The notes under the pieces: generated by a model | The model's input: only the letters and a program-made list of their open reading frames with translations | Databases searched by the model: none | Told to the model about the DNA's origin: nothing | Shown: positions 44,156 to 56,759 of the stretch, in pieces | Position numbering within the stretch: position 1 is the first letter of the stretch | Layout of the letters: every line of letters starts with the position of its first letter | Assembly: GCA_030549495.1 (NCBI GenBank) | Contig: JAUIRK010000461.1 | Coordinates: forward strand, 124,001-188,000 | DNA from: Nectonema munidae | Taxonomy: Eukaryota; Nematomorpha; Nectonematoida; Nectonematidae | Length of the DNA: 64,000 nt | Direction of reading: 5' to 3' | Made by a program: the position numbers and the translations under genes

Positions 44156-45834
44156 GTGCCCACCACCCCATCAAACTTCGAAAAATGCTAAAGAAATTCT
44201 AAAGTTACGAAAGAACGGTATTCTCCCAATCTGACTAAGCGTCATCAGGGAAATAAAAGAAACTCTTGAGATAGGCCAAGTGCTGTCCAAACAGAGATTG
44301 GCGATTCACTGCCAGCAAAGACAATCCTAACACGTGACTCTCTTTTATATTTTCAAAAAGTACATTAAGGTTTGCCAAAGATATTGAAACATTTTTTAAA
44401 CGAAAAAAATCTGACGATTTGTTGGTATATATATTTTGATCTCTAAACAAGGTTTACAGACAATAAGTGACACTTATTGACATTCTACAGTATAAAATTT
44501 TAATGCCAACATTTTTTATGTAAAAAGTTATCGATTCTTCTCATTGTAAATTGGTCATTTCAATAAAAAATCCATGAAGAAAAATGGAATTCCAAACTTT
44601 GTTTTAAAATCCTAGTCAAAAATCCTAAACTTCTAATAATACGAATTATGTTACCGTAAAACATAAAATGAACTCCAAGCAAATTTCACACATTTATTTG
44701 CTTGATTTTGATTGGGTAAACACTTTGTATATCAGCGGGATAATCCAACAACTTTTTTCATCGAGCACAATTACAATGACGTAACTGAAGGACGTGGCGT
44801 ATTTAGTACATAAACCCTTTACAAGTGTCACTCATTTGCTTTAATCTATTTTATTGGGTAAAAGATATTTCAATATCATCAGGCATACATATTACGTATT
44901 CTTTCGAACTACTCATACAGCGTCATACATACAGCATGCGTGACAAGTGATCATCACTAATATTTTGCCATTTAAAAAAATGTGATGACGTTTATGAATT
45001 TATTTATTTTTTGCCAGTGGCAGAAACGTGATGTCTGATGACGTAGGTATGCAAGTGTACTTATATTTTAGCACTTAAAAAAAGTGATGAGGTATACAAG
45101 TGTACTTTTATTTACCAATCGTAAAAAAGGTATCATGGTTATGAGTGTAATTATATTTTTCCCTGGTAACAGACTTAGTGGCATTTTAAAGAACTACAAA
45201 TAAAGGTATTGAATAACAACTTCTTTGATGAAGACTGGAGTTTTGCTTATATTATTCTCGATCCGTTTATGTTATTCTTTTCCTTAAATTGATGCGATCA
45301 TTACAAGCAAATTTGCCTTTCTATTCGCTTAATAAATTATGTTATGTTATGTTATTTCATGAAAAATTAGAGAAAATATTTTTGGAAACAGTTTTCAGAA
45401 ATAAACCCCAAATTTGATTGGTACTTTGAGATATTCTAAAACCAAAATCTGTGTCCAGAAGTTAAACATGCATTCCCGATTTGGCATAAAAATATATATT
45501 TCATTTAAATTTGAATGCATATATTTGGATACCGTTTTTAGAAGTAAACCACAAATTTGATTGACACTTTCGGATATTTTCAAACACTAAATCGAAAAAC
45601 TGAGTTCAGAAATAAAACTAACACGTTTGATTTGTAAAAACGACATTTTATGTAAAATTTGTATGAATATTTTATTTTTTCTTAAAAGTAGCTACTCTTA
45701 TTGAAAAAAATTAATTATATAAAAATATAAGTGTTATGTGTTCAAAACTGTATAATATTAATTTTACAGGGAATATCTAATATAGATACTAAGCTAAAAG
45801 TTTAACTACAGGAAATATATTTATTTACAAAAGC

Positions 45835-46290
45835 TTAAAGGGATTTTGAACCAATCATTGTAGGAGCTCAATTCATACATGTTTTACCGAATTTTCATAA
45901 GTAGGTAAAATTCTGTAAAGTTTCTAAGACATCTTCCCCACGAGTATCGAAAATAAAGAATAAGTTAGGAACATATAAATCTTTCTACTCATCCATTAGT
46001 AATGAATAAACAGGACTACTTTTCACAACAGTTACAATTTGAAATGAAATAACTTTACTCATCCCCTAAATTTGAATTAATTTTTCCATTTGATAGAAGA
46101 ATTCCTTTCAGTTGATTTGATTCTTTATCTCCAAGAATTATATTTATTGATTCCAAAATAAAAGGTTTAATTGAATCTATGGTATGAGGCTTTTTAGTTT
46201 CTGCAATTTTTTTCAATTTGTATAAAGCCTCTAACCTTGCTTTATTTTGACTGAAAAATTAATAGCAAAGTTCAAACTACTAGCTTTTAT
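45835..46290 (-). pseudogene. hAT transposase relic (ZBED5/SCAND3-like), right arm
   Basis: Inverse copy of 29880-30440. Here the block between the second and third motifs is shorter, and about 230 bp found at 30428-30658 is missing. Old and broken. Confidence 0.75.
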
Positions 46291-47893
46291 GGAAGATTTT
46301 TTCGTCTGAAATAATCTAGGTTTTGTCTTTTAGTTCTCTGTGAAATATCTTAAAACGAATTTTAAGTTTACTTGGCTTTATACTGTTATGACTTAAAACA
46401 TTCCCACATATAACAATAATGTGATTTGAGTTATGAATTTTGAGTAATATAATTCCCAATCTTGGATAGAGGACTGGTCGCTTTAGATTTTAGAGGAAGT
46501 GAAAACTATGTGAAAAATAGACAAAATAGTTGACTGTAAGAAATTGGTCGTTATAGCAACCTGCCACTTTTAGAGAGCTGGCGTTAAAGGGAGTAGTTTA
46601 ATGTACGCTGTCTCCATTCCAGCAAAAAGTAGGAAAGGGAAATTTAAATTTTAAAACTTCAGTACATAATAAAACTGGATGACATCTATTGGATGGGGAA
46701 TACGTCACATTGGAAAGATCAAGCTAAAGGTGTTTCCGTATCATAGTTTTCACCCATTCATTTAATTTCTTCCTTTGAATATTTAATCGAATAATTCGAT
46801 GGTGCGTGCAAAAATTTTTTCATGACCAATTCTTCATCTTAACATCAATTTCAAAGTATAAAAATGCGCAACGTATACTTAAGATGAAGATTGTAGATTT
46901 CATTTCATTATTTCAATATGCATTCTCTGCGATTACTTCTTTCCTATTTTCTCATTTTTACTCCCATTTTTTGCATTATGGGGCAAGGTAAGTTGCAAGT
47001 TGTTTCGTAAAGGAATTGTAGCATACTTTTTCTCATTTACAGGATTTAATGATGATCATTTTGAAATGGATTCGCTTAAACAATTTTTATGTAAAATATT
47101 TATTCTCCTACCTATTTCTTCGTATATAATAAATCTTTTAAGCTTTGATAGTTGGTGATTCAAGCACTAGCAATAATGAAAATGCCCGTAATTTTTAACA
47201 AATTTACTTTACCAAAATGTATTTTAATCGTTTTGAAATTTAAGATGAAGTTTCGCAAAAACCAATCGTTCGTCAAAAATTTACCCCAGGTACCAGATAT
47301 GGATGATCTGCATGAATTTATTGACACATCATTTTTCTGTTTAATCTTTTAATAAATTTTCATTGAATTCTTTCGCAGTAGGACCATGGCTTTTTACTCA
47401 ACCTTTGAATTTTAAAGGTGTTTTTCGCCCAATAAAAATATATAAGCCTATATGAAAACCATATGTAATTTTCAACTGGACGATATAGAACTCATTATGA
47501 CTTGAAAAAATTTTAATGGGCCATAATTTTTTTTTATCAACCCTCATCCATTGGTCCTGTCTATAATTCTAAAATAGGTCAAATATTTTTTGTGGTTTTT
47601 TGAAATTTTTTTAACTTAAGATAAAATTTCATTTATTTCTAATGCTATAATTCATAAGAAAAAAATTAAAAAAGCAAGTTTTATCAAGTTACAAAAAAAA
47701 TTTCAAAAAAAATTAACGCAATCTAAACAAAATTTGATTTGACAGGGTATTTACATATTACATATAAATTATATACATTTATACATATGTATACATGTAC
47801 AGAATAAATTGATATAGCAAATAAAAAAAGTGGAAAAATTATAAGACATTATTTTGATTTAATCAATAAGCAATGAAAACATCTGTAGACAAG

Positions 47894-49143
47894 CTATTGA
47901 CAGCTCGGACACATCATTTTGTGTTTTCTACATATATACTTATGACGCATATCACATTTTCTGGTTCTCCTCTTTTTAGGTTTACAAGATGAAATATAGC
48001 AGTATCCTTTAGAAGTTGAAGGAAGTTCTCGAGTTTCTAAAGTATTTTAAAAACCGTAAAAGGATAAAATGCCTAGAATGTTTCCAGGGGTCAAGGAAAT
48101 TTGTGCTCTCAATTGCATGGGTGTCAATTTGCAACCAGCAAATTTTTTTCTTCCACCAGCTTTTGTCGATGGATAAATATTTGAGGAGTTACATTTCGAA
48201 ATTATCCAAATGTTATGACAAACTATATCCAAATAATTTGCAAAAACAGCATAGTTCCATTTTCCACTCGGCTTATAACAAGTATATGGCCTCAGCATTT
48301 TATTGGCCATATCAACCCCACTTTTAAAACTATTGTACATTGTTATTGTTTCTGAAACTTTGTTTACCCCTTCAGTTTGAATATTGCCTAAATGTTGAAT
48401 GGACAATCTGTAGAAAATTTGAAATCTTTGGTAACGTGTTTACGGGGTATGTTAAGCTGTTAGAGATGCATGTGTGGTATACAAAAATCTACTTTCGCAT
48501 GCAGCCAGTTTCAACTCTTTCAAATGTTGCGCTCTCAATATGAGAGGCATAAATCTCCAGTTAGCCCTTACCGTTCCTAATACTGTGTAATCGCGACTTG
48601 CGCTCCAGGCACATAAATTTTGTGATGTAAAGAAGCGACCTGTTATGATTCCTGGAAGATTTACATCAGTCACCAACCGCTTAACTATACTTTCCTCGTT
48701 AAAATAAGATCTATCATCTAGACCTGAAACATATATTTCAGGTTTTAAAACATAGTAATTTCTAGAGTCATTACAATGGTACAGTTTTACACGATACCTC
48801 CCTGGTTTAGAAGGGTCATAAATTTTTACTGGGCAGCCCCCTCGAAATTTTACCACTGCTCGTCCACAGTTACATAATCTGTTGGAGTTTAATACCGAGA
48901 AAATATGTCATAAAAATCATTATGTATAAATCGAACAGGAGAAATTTTATCATCGTTATTTCTTTCGCTTCGAATATCAAATCGAATGAATGTGTGTATT
49001 AAGTAAAACTTATCTCGAGAAAAAGCCGCCTTCAAAAAAGGTTTTCCACGATGCTCGTAAAAAAAGTACTTGGTGTCAAAAGATTGGCTTTTTGATTGGC
49101 CAATGTAGAGGATGCAACCGAAGTAAGCTAAGATATCACTCAT
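47894..49143 (-). pseudogene. piggyBac transposase P3, right-arm copy (not interrupted by insertions)
   Basis: Minus strand, in order: EMSDILAYFGCILYIGQSKS, SRDKFYLIHTFIRFD, TDYVTVDEQ (first Asp), VKFRGGCPVKIYDPSK, NLPGIITGRFFTSQN (Gly where the second Asp is expected), FKSGVDMANKMLRPY (third Asp), NYLDIVCHNIWII, and a full C-terminal Cys-rich finger (SSCKPKKRRTRKC, HKYICRKH, MCPSC). Breaks: a one-base loss after VDEQ, one indel after KDFK and a stop after SFYGF. The N-terminal acidic part is missing. The VDEQ lesion is shared with the left copy. The empty hAT site is at 48000-48010 and the empty P2 site (TTAA) near 48992. Confidence 0.9.
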
Positions 49144-49971
49144 TTCAAACTTTTAATAAGAAAGGAGAAGATTTTGATATTTAGGGTTGCTACTCCTAAT
49201 AAAATTTAATGGCTCTCATCTAATAGGGTAGAATGATAAGAAAGTGATATATAAAAACATGCGAATCTAAATTTAGTAACCTACAAAACTATTTTATTTT
49301 TTTTTACCAAAAGCATTTTAGGGTATAAAGGTCAGAATTTTTTTAAATAGGACCAGACAAGTGCAAAATGTTTCAACCTCTTTGAACATAGATTTTAACT
49401 TTTTAAGAAAACAAGTATATGCACTTTGTTTTTGTAGGATTTTGTCCGATTGTTATTAACCTCGTAAGAGAAATTGTATTTCATTGATAAATATTCCTGA
49501 GTATGATGAGTTCAGAAGGAATATTGAAATAACTGAAGAGTTACGTTAAAATAATTAACGCCCAATATTTCCATAAGGTATTTTTTTATTTATTAGGTTA
49601 TAAGGTCATTCTTATTAATTTTCTGTAATTTTAACACATTTCACGACGTTAAGCTTTTTTTAATTTACTGCTTCTGTTTGCGGTATTTAACTCTCACCAA
49701 GCTGCTTAATTTCCACTAGGGGTCATTCACAATTGATGTCAATCAACGACTAGGGAGAGGGGGTGTTGATGAGTTGACAAATGAGTAATTTGTATATTAA
49801 ATAAATAGTCAAAAGTTGACAGTGAGGAGGAAAAGGGGGAGGGGGGATTAAAATTAAGAAAAAAAAGGTTGACGTCAAATGTCAATGACACCTAATATAC
49901 AATCTGCCCACCTCATGGTAACAAATTGAAAAAAGTGTCTTTTTTTATATAATTTAAAATTATTTCAACTA

Positions 49972-51440
49972 CAGTTAAACCTCTTCAAGCGGCCACCTGA
50001 TTAGAACGGTCACCTGCTCTTAAAAGCCACCTTGAAACGGTCCCGTACCGAATCACATTGTCAACGGCCCTGATAGAACGGCCACCTGCACAACGCGGCC
50101 AACGGCGGCACATTCCAGTTCCCAGACGTTCATATTATACCTGCTAAATAGCGGCCGTTATTTGCCCCAGATCTACAGGGCACCAGCTATTAAACTATTT
50201 AAAAAAAGCACTTGAATTTGCAAAACAACTTGGTAATGACGAATTTAAAGGTTAAATGGTTGGTTAGACGCCTTCTTAAAACGCCATAACATTGCATTTG
50301 GTACTATCATTGGTGAAAGTGGTGACGTCAGCGAAAAAATCGTCAGTGATTGGAAAGTAAAAATCCCCAAGCTGTGTGAAGACTACGCACCAGTAGAAAT
50401 CTTTAAGATGGACGAGACCGGTCTGATTTACTGCCCAACAACCAACAAAAAAACATTTCACGTGAAAGGCACATAATGTCGTGGTGGAAAAATGTCAAAA
50501 AAACGATTGACTATAGCACTTTGTGCTAGTATGACAGGCGAAAAGTACACACCATTGGTGATAAGTAAATATGCTAAGCCTCGCTGCTTCAAGAATATTG
50601 ATGTCAAATCTCTGCGTTACCTACATTTCCAATAGCAAGGCGTGGATGACTAGCTAACTGTTTATTGATTGGCTGAAATTCTTCAACAATGGCATGCCTC
50701 ACTAAAAGAGAAATATGTTATTGTTCCTAGAATCACACCCTAATGTGAAACTTTCCAATGTAAAGCTTCAATTCTTCCTCCCAATACAACATCCTTGTCA
50801 CAGCCGATGGAAACTTAAATTTCGTTCCGAACAGTTGCAGCTTGTCCTCAATGCCATGGAGGCAAACAAAACGAATTGCGGCAGCCAAATCTTAAAGGAG
50901 ATTTCCGTCGTTGATGCCATTTATTGGATTAACTCTTGTTGGAAGGCAATCGAAGCTACCACTATTGAAAAATGCTTCAAATCACGTGGCTTTGATGTGA
51001 TAGACATTCCTCTCTCCAATGAGAGTCTCGAACTGGCGCCTTCTACATCTACGAAGAATGATGACTTAGATTATGTTTTAATCTTCCATTTATGGCTCTC
51101 AAGCTCTCTACCGATTTGTTTGGCTGTGAATTTAGAGATCTTGTTAAGATAGATAATGAAGTGGCTACAACACAGTTGGACGGTCCTGCAGTTACAGTAC
51201 TTAGCCACAGCACTTCAGATGAATCTACAGATGATGATATTTCCGAGCCAGAAGCTACCAAATAAGAAATGATCACCATGCCAATGTGCCAATCCGAACT
51301 GAAGGACGTCATCAACTATATGAAGTTTGTTAGTCGACATGATGTACTAGAGTCACGTTAGGACATCGAGGCAACGATTGAAGCAATGAACATCAGTAAA
51401 CAAAGAAAACAAATGAAAATTGATGATTTTTTTTCCAAAA
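49972..51440 (+). mobile_element. Tigger/pogo relic with left terminal repeat
   Basis: Starts CAGTTAAACCTCTTCAAGC after TA (49970-49971), with GCGGCCACCTG-type subterminal repeats to about 50170. The transposase remnant follows. I found no right terminal repeat before 52.4 kb, so the 3' end is lost or too diverged. The inverted-repeat boundary (50105) cuts through its 5' end. Confidence 0.8.
50215..51395 (+). pseudogene. Tigger transposase, decayed
   Basis: Readable blocks: EFAKQLGNDEFK, HNIAFGTIIGESGDVSEKI, VEIFKMDETGLIYCPTTNKK with the first catalytic Asp near 50413, KRLTIALCASMTGEKYTPLV, a degraded second-Asp region at about 50715 (LFLESHPNVKLSNVKLQFF), then LNAMEANKTNCG, VVDAIYWINSCWKAIE and TTIEKCFKSRGF near 50.85-51.0 kb. 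The order and motifs match Tigger proteins closely. Multiple frame changes; nonfunctional. It is a different family from the Tigger at 7.28 kb (different ends). Confidence 0.87.
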
Positions 51441-52390
51441 AAAAAATTTAATTGATATGAATATTTGATAGAATAATTAATAAAAGTTTGGTTTTAAATG
51501 GACAAATTAATCAAACCTGTCAAAAAATTGATTTACATTTGACAGCTGATGTCAAAAAAAACTTTTTATCTAAATAATTATATAAAGTTTTTTACACACA
51601 TATACCCTTTTTTAAGTAAGCTGAATTCAGTGTTTATGTCGATTTTTTATAACAAAATCAATCAAATCTGTCGAAAAATTAATTTATATATGACAGGTTA
51701 AATAAAATTTTTGCACATATATACCGAAGTATGCTATTTAAATATGACAGCTCATGTCAAAATTAAAATATCATTAAAATACTTATAAAAAGTTTTTTAC
51801 ATATATATATATACTATTTTCAAGTATTAAAAATTTAGGGATGATGATAAATTTTTATGAAACTCAATTAAACGTGTCAAAAAAAACGATTAAACATGTA
51901 AATCAATGTCAAATATATAAACTTCAAAATAAATTTACTTGCAGTATTTCTCTGGCATCTATTTTCTTAATTTATTTTAATAAACCAACTTTAGTTGTTT
52001 TTCACTCAAAATATTTCATTTTTCAGTAAATTATGAATCTCGATAGGACCTCCATCATTTTGGTTACAAATTCGTTCTCGGCTCGTAGTCTCTACGTCAC
52101 TCCTTCTATACTTTACAGCAGGGTTCTTCAACACTTTTTACACGCGGACCCAAAATGATATTGAGATTAACTCTAAACGCTAAAAATTCTAATTAAGGGT
52201 AAAAGCATACAATACATAAAAAAGAACAAGTACAATACTTTAATTTTTGTAATCGATGTCAAAATATATGCAGATATAAGTATATTAGTAAGATTTTTAT
52301 TGTTTTAGTCGGAAACTTTTAACTTTTGAAGTTCATTGTTAAATTACAAAAATTGCCCACATTCTTCATCTAAACTCTCTTTTATACAAA
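51440..52390. other. Gap; possible hAT end near 52.12 kb
   Basis: AT-rich with repeated TGACAGCTGATGTCAAA-like phrases at about 51510-51780. At 52119 the sequence CAGGGTTCTTCAACACTTT followed by GCGGACCC resembles a hAT terminus, but no partner end or duplication was found. Confidence 0.4.
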
Positions 52391-52399
52391 AAGAAAAAG

Positions 52400-53235
52400 A
52401 TGTCAAATTTAATTAAAATTTTTGGCATCTATGATAGTTTTGATAACTCTGACTTTTCAAAATTTCCTACCCATCTTTGGAATTCTTACGCATCGTTTTT
52501 TACTTCACACAATATTTGTAAATGGGCAAAATTAAATAATTACACTGTATGTGGAACCATAAGAGCTAACCGCAGATTCATGCCTTTAGTTATTAAACCT
52601 CAGTATTTAAAAGAAGCTGAAAATGAAAGTAAATTTCTTTATACTGAGTATGCTTCTTTAACAACATACATTCCTACAAAACACGCCACTAAGAATTTTA
52701 AAGTTGTATACCTTTTGTCCTCACAGCATTTGAGTATGATCAATTTGATAGTTGAAAAAGATAAGCCTGAGACATTGATAGAATATAACAAATATAAATC
52801 AGGTGTAGATGTTAGTAATAGAATGCTGAGAGAGTTCACAACATATATAAACCCTCACGGAGATGGCCTTTTCTGAAATTTTGTAATTATCTTGACGCTC
52901 ACAATAGCTGGATTATACAAAAGTACAATTATCCAGAATTTTTTCCTTCAACTCGCAAAAGTGGGAGAAAGTACTTCATCAGAGATTTATCGTTGAAGTT
53001 AAGTGAACTATCAATGCGAGCAAGGTGCAATGATCCCTTTACACACCGTCTTACAAGAGATCTCATAAGTTTCTATGGAATTGAGCAAGATCCAATTCAA
53101 CCATCTACTTCTACACGAGATATTGTTGTTTCCACTTTTAAACCTAGAAAAAGAACCACAATAAAGTGTTCTAAATGCAACAAATCAGTTAGTAAATCGC
53201 ATACAATGTATTTGTGTGAAAAATGTAACAAATAA
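52400..53235 (+). pseudogene. piggyBac relic P6, C-terminal half
   Basis: Reads SFFTSHNICKWAKLNNYTVC, TIRANRRFMPLVIKPQYLKE, TKNFKVVYLLSSQHLSMIN, YKSGVDVSNRMLREF (third catalytic Asp near 52810), then after one frame change near 52855 PRKSGRKYFIRDL-like, ARCNDPFTHRLTRDLISFYG, and a Cys-rich finger (KCSKCNKSVSKSHTMYLC, CNK) with a stop at 53233. The first half of the domain is missing: 52400-52490 does not align with the core and the second Asp is not visible. Close in sequence to P2. Dead. Confidence 0.85.
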
Positions 53236-53239
53236 TGTT

Positions 53240-54400
53240 TCATATCTTCATATTTTTTTATTATCATTGAAAATTGTAATGCTTTGTTTTTAACTAATTT
53301 CATTTTTTCTTAATTTTAATCAAAATAAACTTTTTTCATGAAATTTATATATGTAGACAAACCCATGAGCATAAAATACAGCAAATGACATGCGTTTAAC
53401 AAAACCGCTGCACTCTCTATTTCTTTTCACAGATGAATTTAAAACATACTCGAATATAATGTCTACTTTTCAGTCTTCAAAAATAACTCAATACACTTTG
53501 ATAACAGCAGTTGAAAAATTGATTTGCAAAAATAACATCATTTTAACCATCAAATTTAAAATGATCTTACCTAATAGTTAGCATAAACAATTTCTTTCTG
53601 ACATATGTGCCAACATTAAGGTTACAATTTAATGTCGCTCAGTACTAAATAATATTCTTGAATTACGCGAAATTTGGGAGTATAAAGACAATCGAAAAAA
53701 TGATATCACTGAAGCCAAGCTTCACCAGCAGGCCATGCGCTAAATAACTACAAATATCCAATAAAAAATATAATTGAGCAAAAGTTCTTTGTAAAATTAA
53801 AATTTTAAAGGATACAACGTTACAAATGTTCTTGGATAGCTTTTTTACTATTCGAGAAGGCAAAAATAATGTTGAAACAAATATTTTATTGAGAGACAAT
53901 GGATAATGATGAGTAAAAATATTGAAAGAGATTAAATAAACACTTTACTCCATCTTAATCAAGTTACGCATCTTGAAATTCAGAAAAAACAAACACCATA
54001 GATTTAACGTATATATTAGGAAATATTTATAAGATAAAACAAGGAGGAATTAAACAAGAATCAGATCTTCGAGCAGGTTGTAACGACAATGTTGAAGGTG
54101 TAATCGTCAGAAAAAGGTTTAAGAGAGGAATGATCACTTGCATCAAGAAAAGGATGGGAATTGGCTATGGAACTTTTGGTAATGGATCTATAAAATAAAA
54201 TAAAATTTTATTAACTTATTTAAAAATACGAGAAACCGAAATCTCTAAAAATGTTAAAAGTAATAAATACGCAATTCAAATATAACACGAAGTAAAGTAC
54301 TACTGACAAGACCAAAAAGAATCTCTTAACAAAGTAGGATGCAAGAGAGCAGCCTATTATTCACTCATTATACGTGAGGTTTAGAAATCAAATCATAGGT
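53240..54400. other. Gap, nothing recognised
   Basis: AT-rich; no motif or repeat edge identified. Confidence 0.5.
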
Positions 54401-55499
54401 TTATAGAAACCATCCACCTTATTATTTTTTGGTGCCGGTCCTAAGCCCGGGTAAATGGTGAAGGTTGCGTCAGTAAGGGCATTCGGCGTAAAATCTGCTC
54501 CAAAATGACCAGACATCCTAAATATGGGCCGCAGCCAGCCCAAAGGTAAGTTCCATAAGTTTGGAAGTTGGAATGTCGAGACTATGGTTGGAAGAAGTGT
54601 GGAAGTAGCGTACGTATTCAAGAGCTTAGAAAGAAGGCTATTTCGCAAGTTTCTCGGTCCAAAAGGGCCGAGCTACAAATTGATTTTTTACCCATAGATA
54701 TGGAAAAACGAAAACAAGATAGAAATGTTAAAGTAATTCCTGGGGAACTTCAACATAGCCTGATTGTGATGGATTATAGAATTGTGACCAAGTTGAGGAA
54801 AACACATGAATTCCTTGATAGTTGGAAATTGAAAGACCCAGATATTCAAAGATTGTTTAATGATAGTTAAATAAACTCTGGGAAGAAAGCAATGAGATAA
54901 ACGCGTAGAATAATGTTAAATTGTGTGCTAATAGAGCTACAAGAGAAACACGTGGCTTCAACTTGTTGGTGGAATCAAAATGTCAGAAAAGTTTTAGCTG
55001 AAAAAAGAGATGTTTCTAAATCTTAACAGAGTAGAAATTACAAGAAGCACAGAATTGTTACAAGAGAAGCAAAAAGATTGCTAAAAAAATTATTGCTAAA
55101 ACTATGAAAGAAACTGAAAAACAATTACAAAGCTTAGATAGGTACCATAACGCTATTTTTAGCAGAGTTTAAATGATGAAGAAGGAATCAGGCAAAACAA
55201 ATGGAAATGCTTGCATCAAAGACAAAAGTGTACTTTATTTTGACGAAGGAAAAGAGGAAAAATGTGAAAAAACTACTTAAAACAAGTCATGAATGTAGAA
55301 AACGATTGGGGGTAATGTGAATGCTAAAGTGAAAGGTTCAATTCTTGAATTTACATTGGATGAAATTGAAAATACTCTCACAAAAATGAAAAATGGTAAG
55401 ATCCTTAGTTATATTTCTGTCCGTTATATGATTGGAATTGAGGGGGATCAAACAATTCCATTTGACAACCTATAGTCAAATAGCAGTCAAAGAGTTCAA

Positions 55500-56721
55500 T
55501 TTATGAAAGCGGTTATGGATAAAAATGATATCAAGCTTATAATCACATTTTTGAGGTTTGATGTTCCACAACAAATGTTGATAAAATATCGCAGTTCGCT
55601 CATTGAATGATCACTTCTACAATGTCTTCCATAAGTAATTTTATTTTGAACATTTTTTGAGAATACTAAAAAATATTTTTTTAGATATTGGACACCTAAG
55701 GATTTTGTAACTGTTGGTGAACAAGTTAAATTTAGAAAGGGAGGGGGGGGGGTGTCCAATAAAGATTTACGAACCTAGCCAGCTCGGTAAATGTGGTATC
55801 AAGTTGATCAAGTTGATCAAAAACATCATGACTCTAGAACTTTTTATTATCTGTCTCCCTAAATATATGTCCGTAAGCTAGCGGATAAAAACTATTATAG
55901 TGGAACCGAAATAGTCAAAAGATTAGTAGAGAAAATTCACTTACCTCAAGGTACAGTATATGCGTTGATAGGTTTTTTATCGACTATAAATTGTGTGATT
56001 GGGCAAAAACTATAACTTTTCTATTTTGGGTCCAATTAGTTAAAACAGGAGGTGTGTGCCTTTTATATTAAAAAACATTTGGAGAGAACTATATACTCAA
56101 ATAGTTCATCATTGGTAACTTACATACCTCGAAAACTTTCTATAAAAAATTTTAAAGCCGTCCTAATGATGAGTAGTCAGAATTACAGAGAAATGGAGCT
56201 AGTTGGACCTAAAAGATTACCGGAGTCTATATATATTTATAATAGTGTAAAATCAGGGGTAGAAAAGGGTAACCAAATGGTTAAATTTTATACTACCTAT
56301 AGAACATCTAGGCGATTGCCAATGGTGGTTTGGTCTAACTATTTAGATATTGCTGTTTTAAATACCTATATTATAATAGTACATAATTTACAACTAAAGT
56401 GTTCATCAACAGCTACGTCTATCAACTTTTTGAAAAAATCAAGTGGAAGAAAAGTAATTCTTTCTCAATTGTGTTTTTGTTGGCTGAAAACTCAATGAAA
56501 ATTTATGTTCAAAATACAAGAATCTCTAATGAAGTTCGTCTAATACTGAAATCATATGGAATCTGCAATGAAAGTACCGACTTGGAAACAACAAATAAAA
56601 AAAGAGGACCCTGGCAAATTTGCAAAGGCAACAAAAAAAGAATTTTTCAAGGATGTTTTGCATGTAAAGAAAACTGTTGTGATGAACATAAAGTTGTTCC
56701 AAAAATATGGAAAATAACTTA
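55500..56721 (+). pseudogene. piggyBac relic P7, nested in the LINE
   Basis: Blocks: MKAVMDKNDIKLIITFLRFD near 55505; an apparent 55-60 bp intron (donor GTAATT near 55637, acceptor TTTTTTTAG near 55684) before YWTPKDFVTVGEQVKFRK, where Gly stands at the first catalytic Asp; EIVKRLVEKIHLPQGT near 55910; YSNSSSLVTYIPRKLSIKNF near 56095; NSVKSGVEKGNQMVKFY near 56245 with Glu for the third Asp; NYLDIAVLNTY; and a C-terminal Cys/His tail (CFACKENCCDEHK) ending at 56720. Multiple frame changes. Distinct from P2, P3 and P6. Confidence 0.82.
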
Positions 56722-56759
56722 ATAAATTTTTACTTTGTGATAGTATTCTTTTTTTGTAC

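Larger units (their letters stand above)
41180..50105 (-). repeat. Giant inverted repeat, right arm
   Basis: Reverse complement of the left arm without its three insertions, plus one private insertion (43461-44155). The inner edge (41180-41211) abuts the truncated piggyBac P5; the outer edge (50105) lies inside a Tigger element that continues unbroken to the right. The mirror points are listed with the left arm. Confidence 0.93.

Noticed and set aside
18222-50105. Inverted repeat as a pure assembly artefact
   Set aside because: Arms differ by many substitutions, by deletions and by insertions with proper target duplications on only one side; still worth long-read confirmation.
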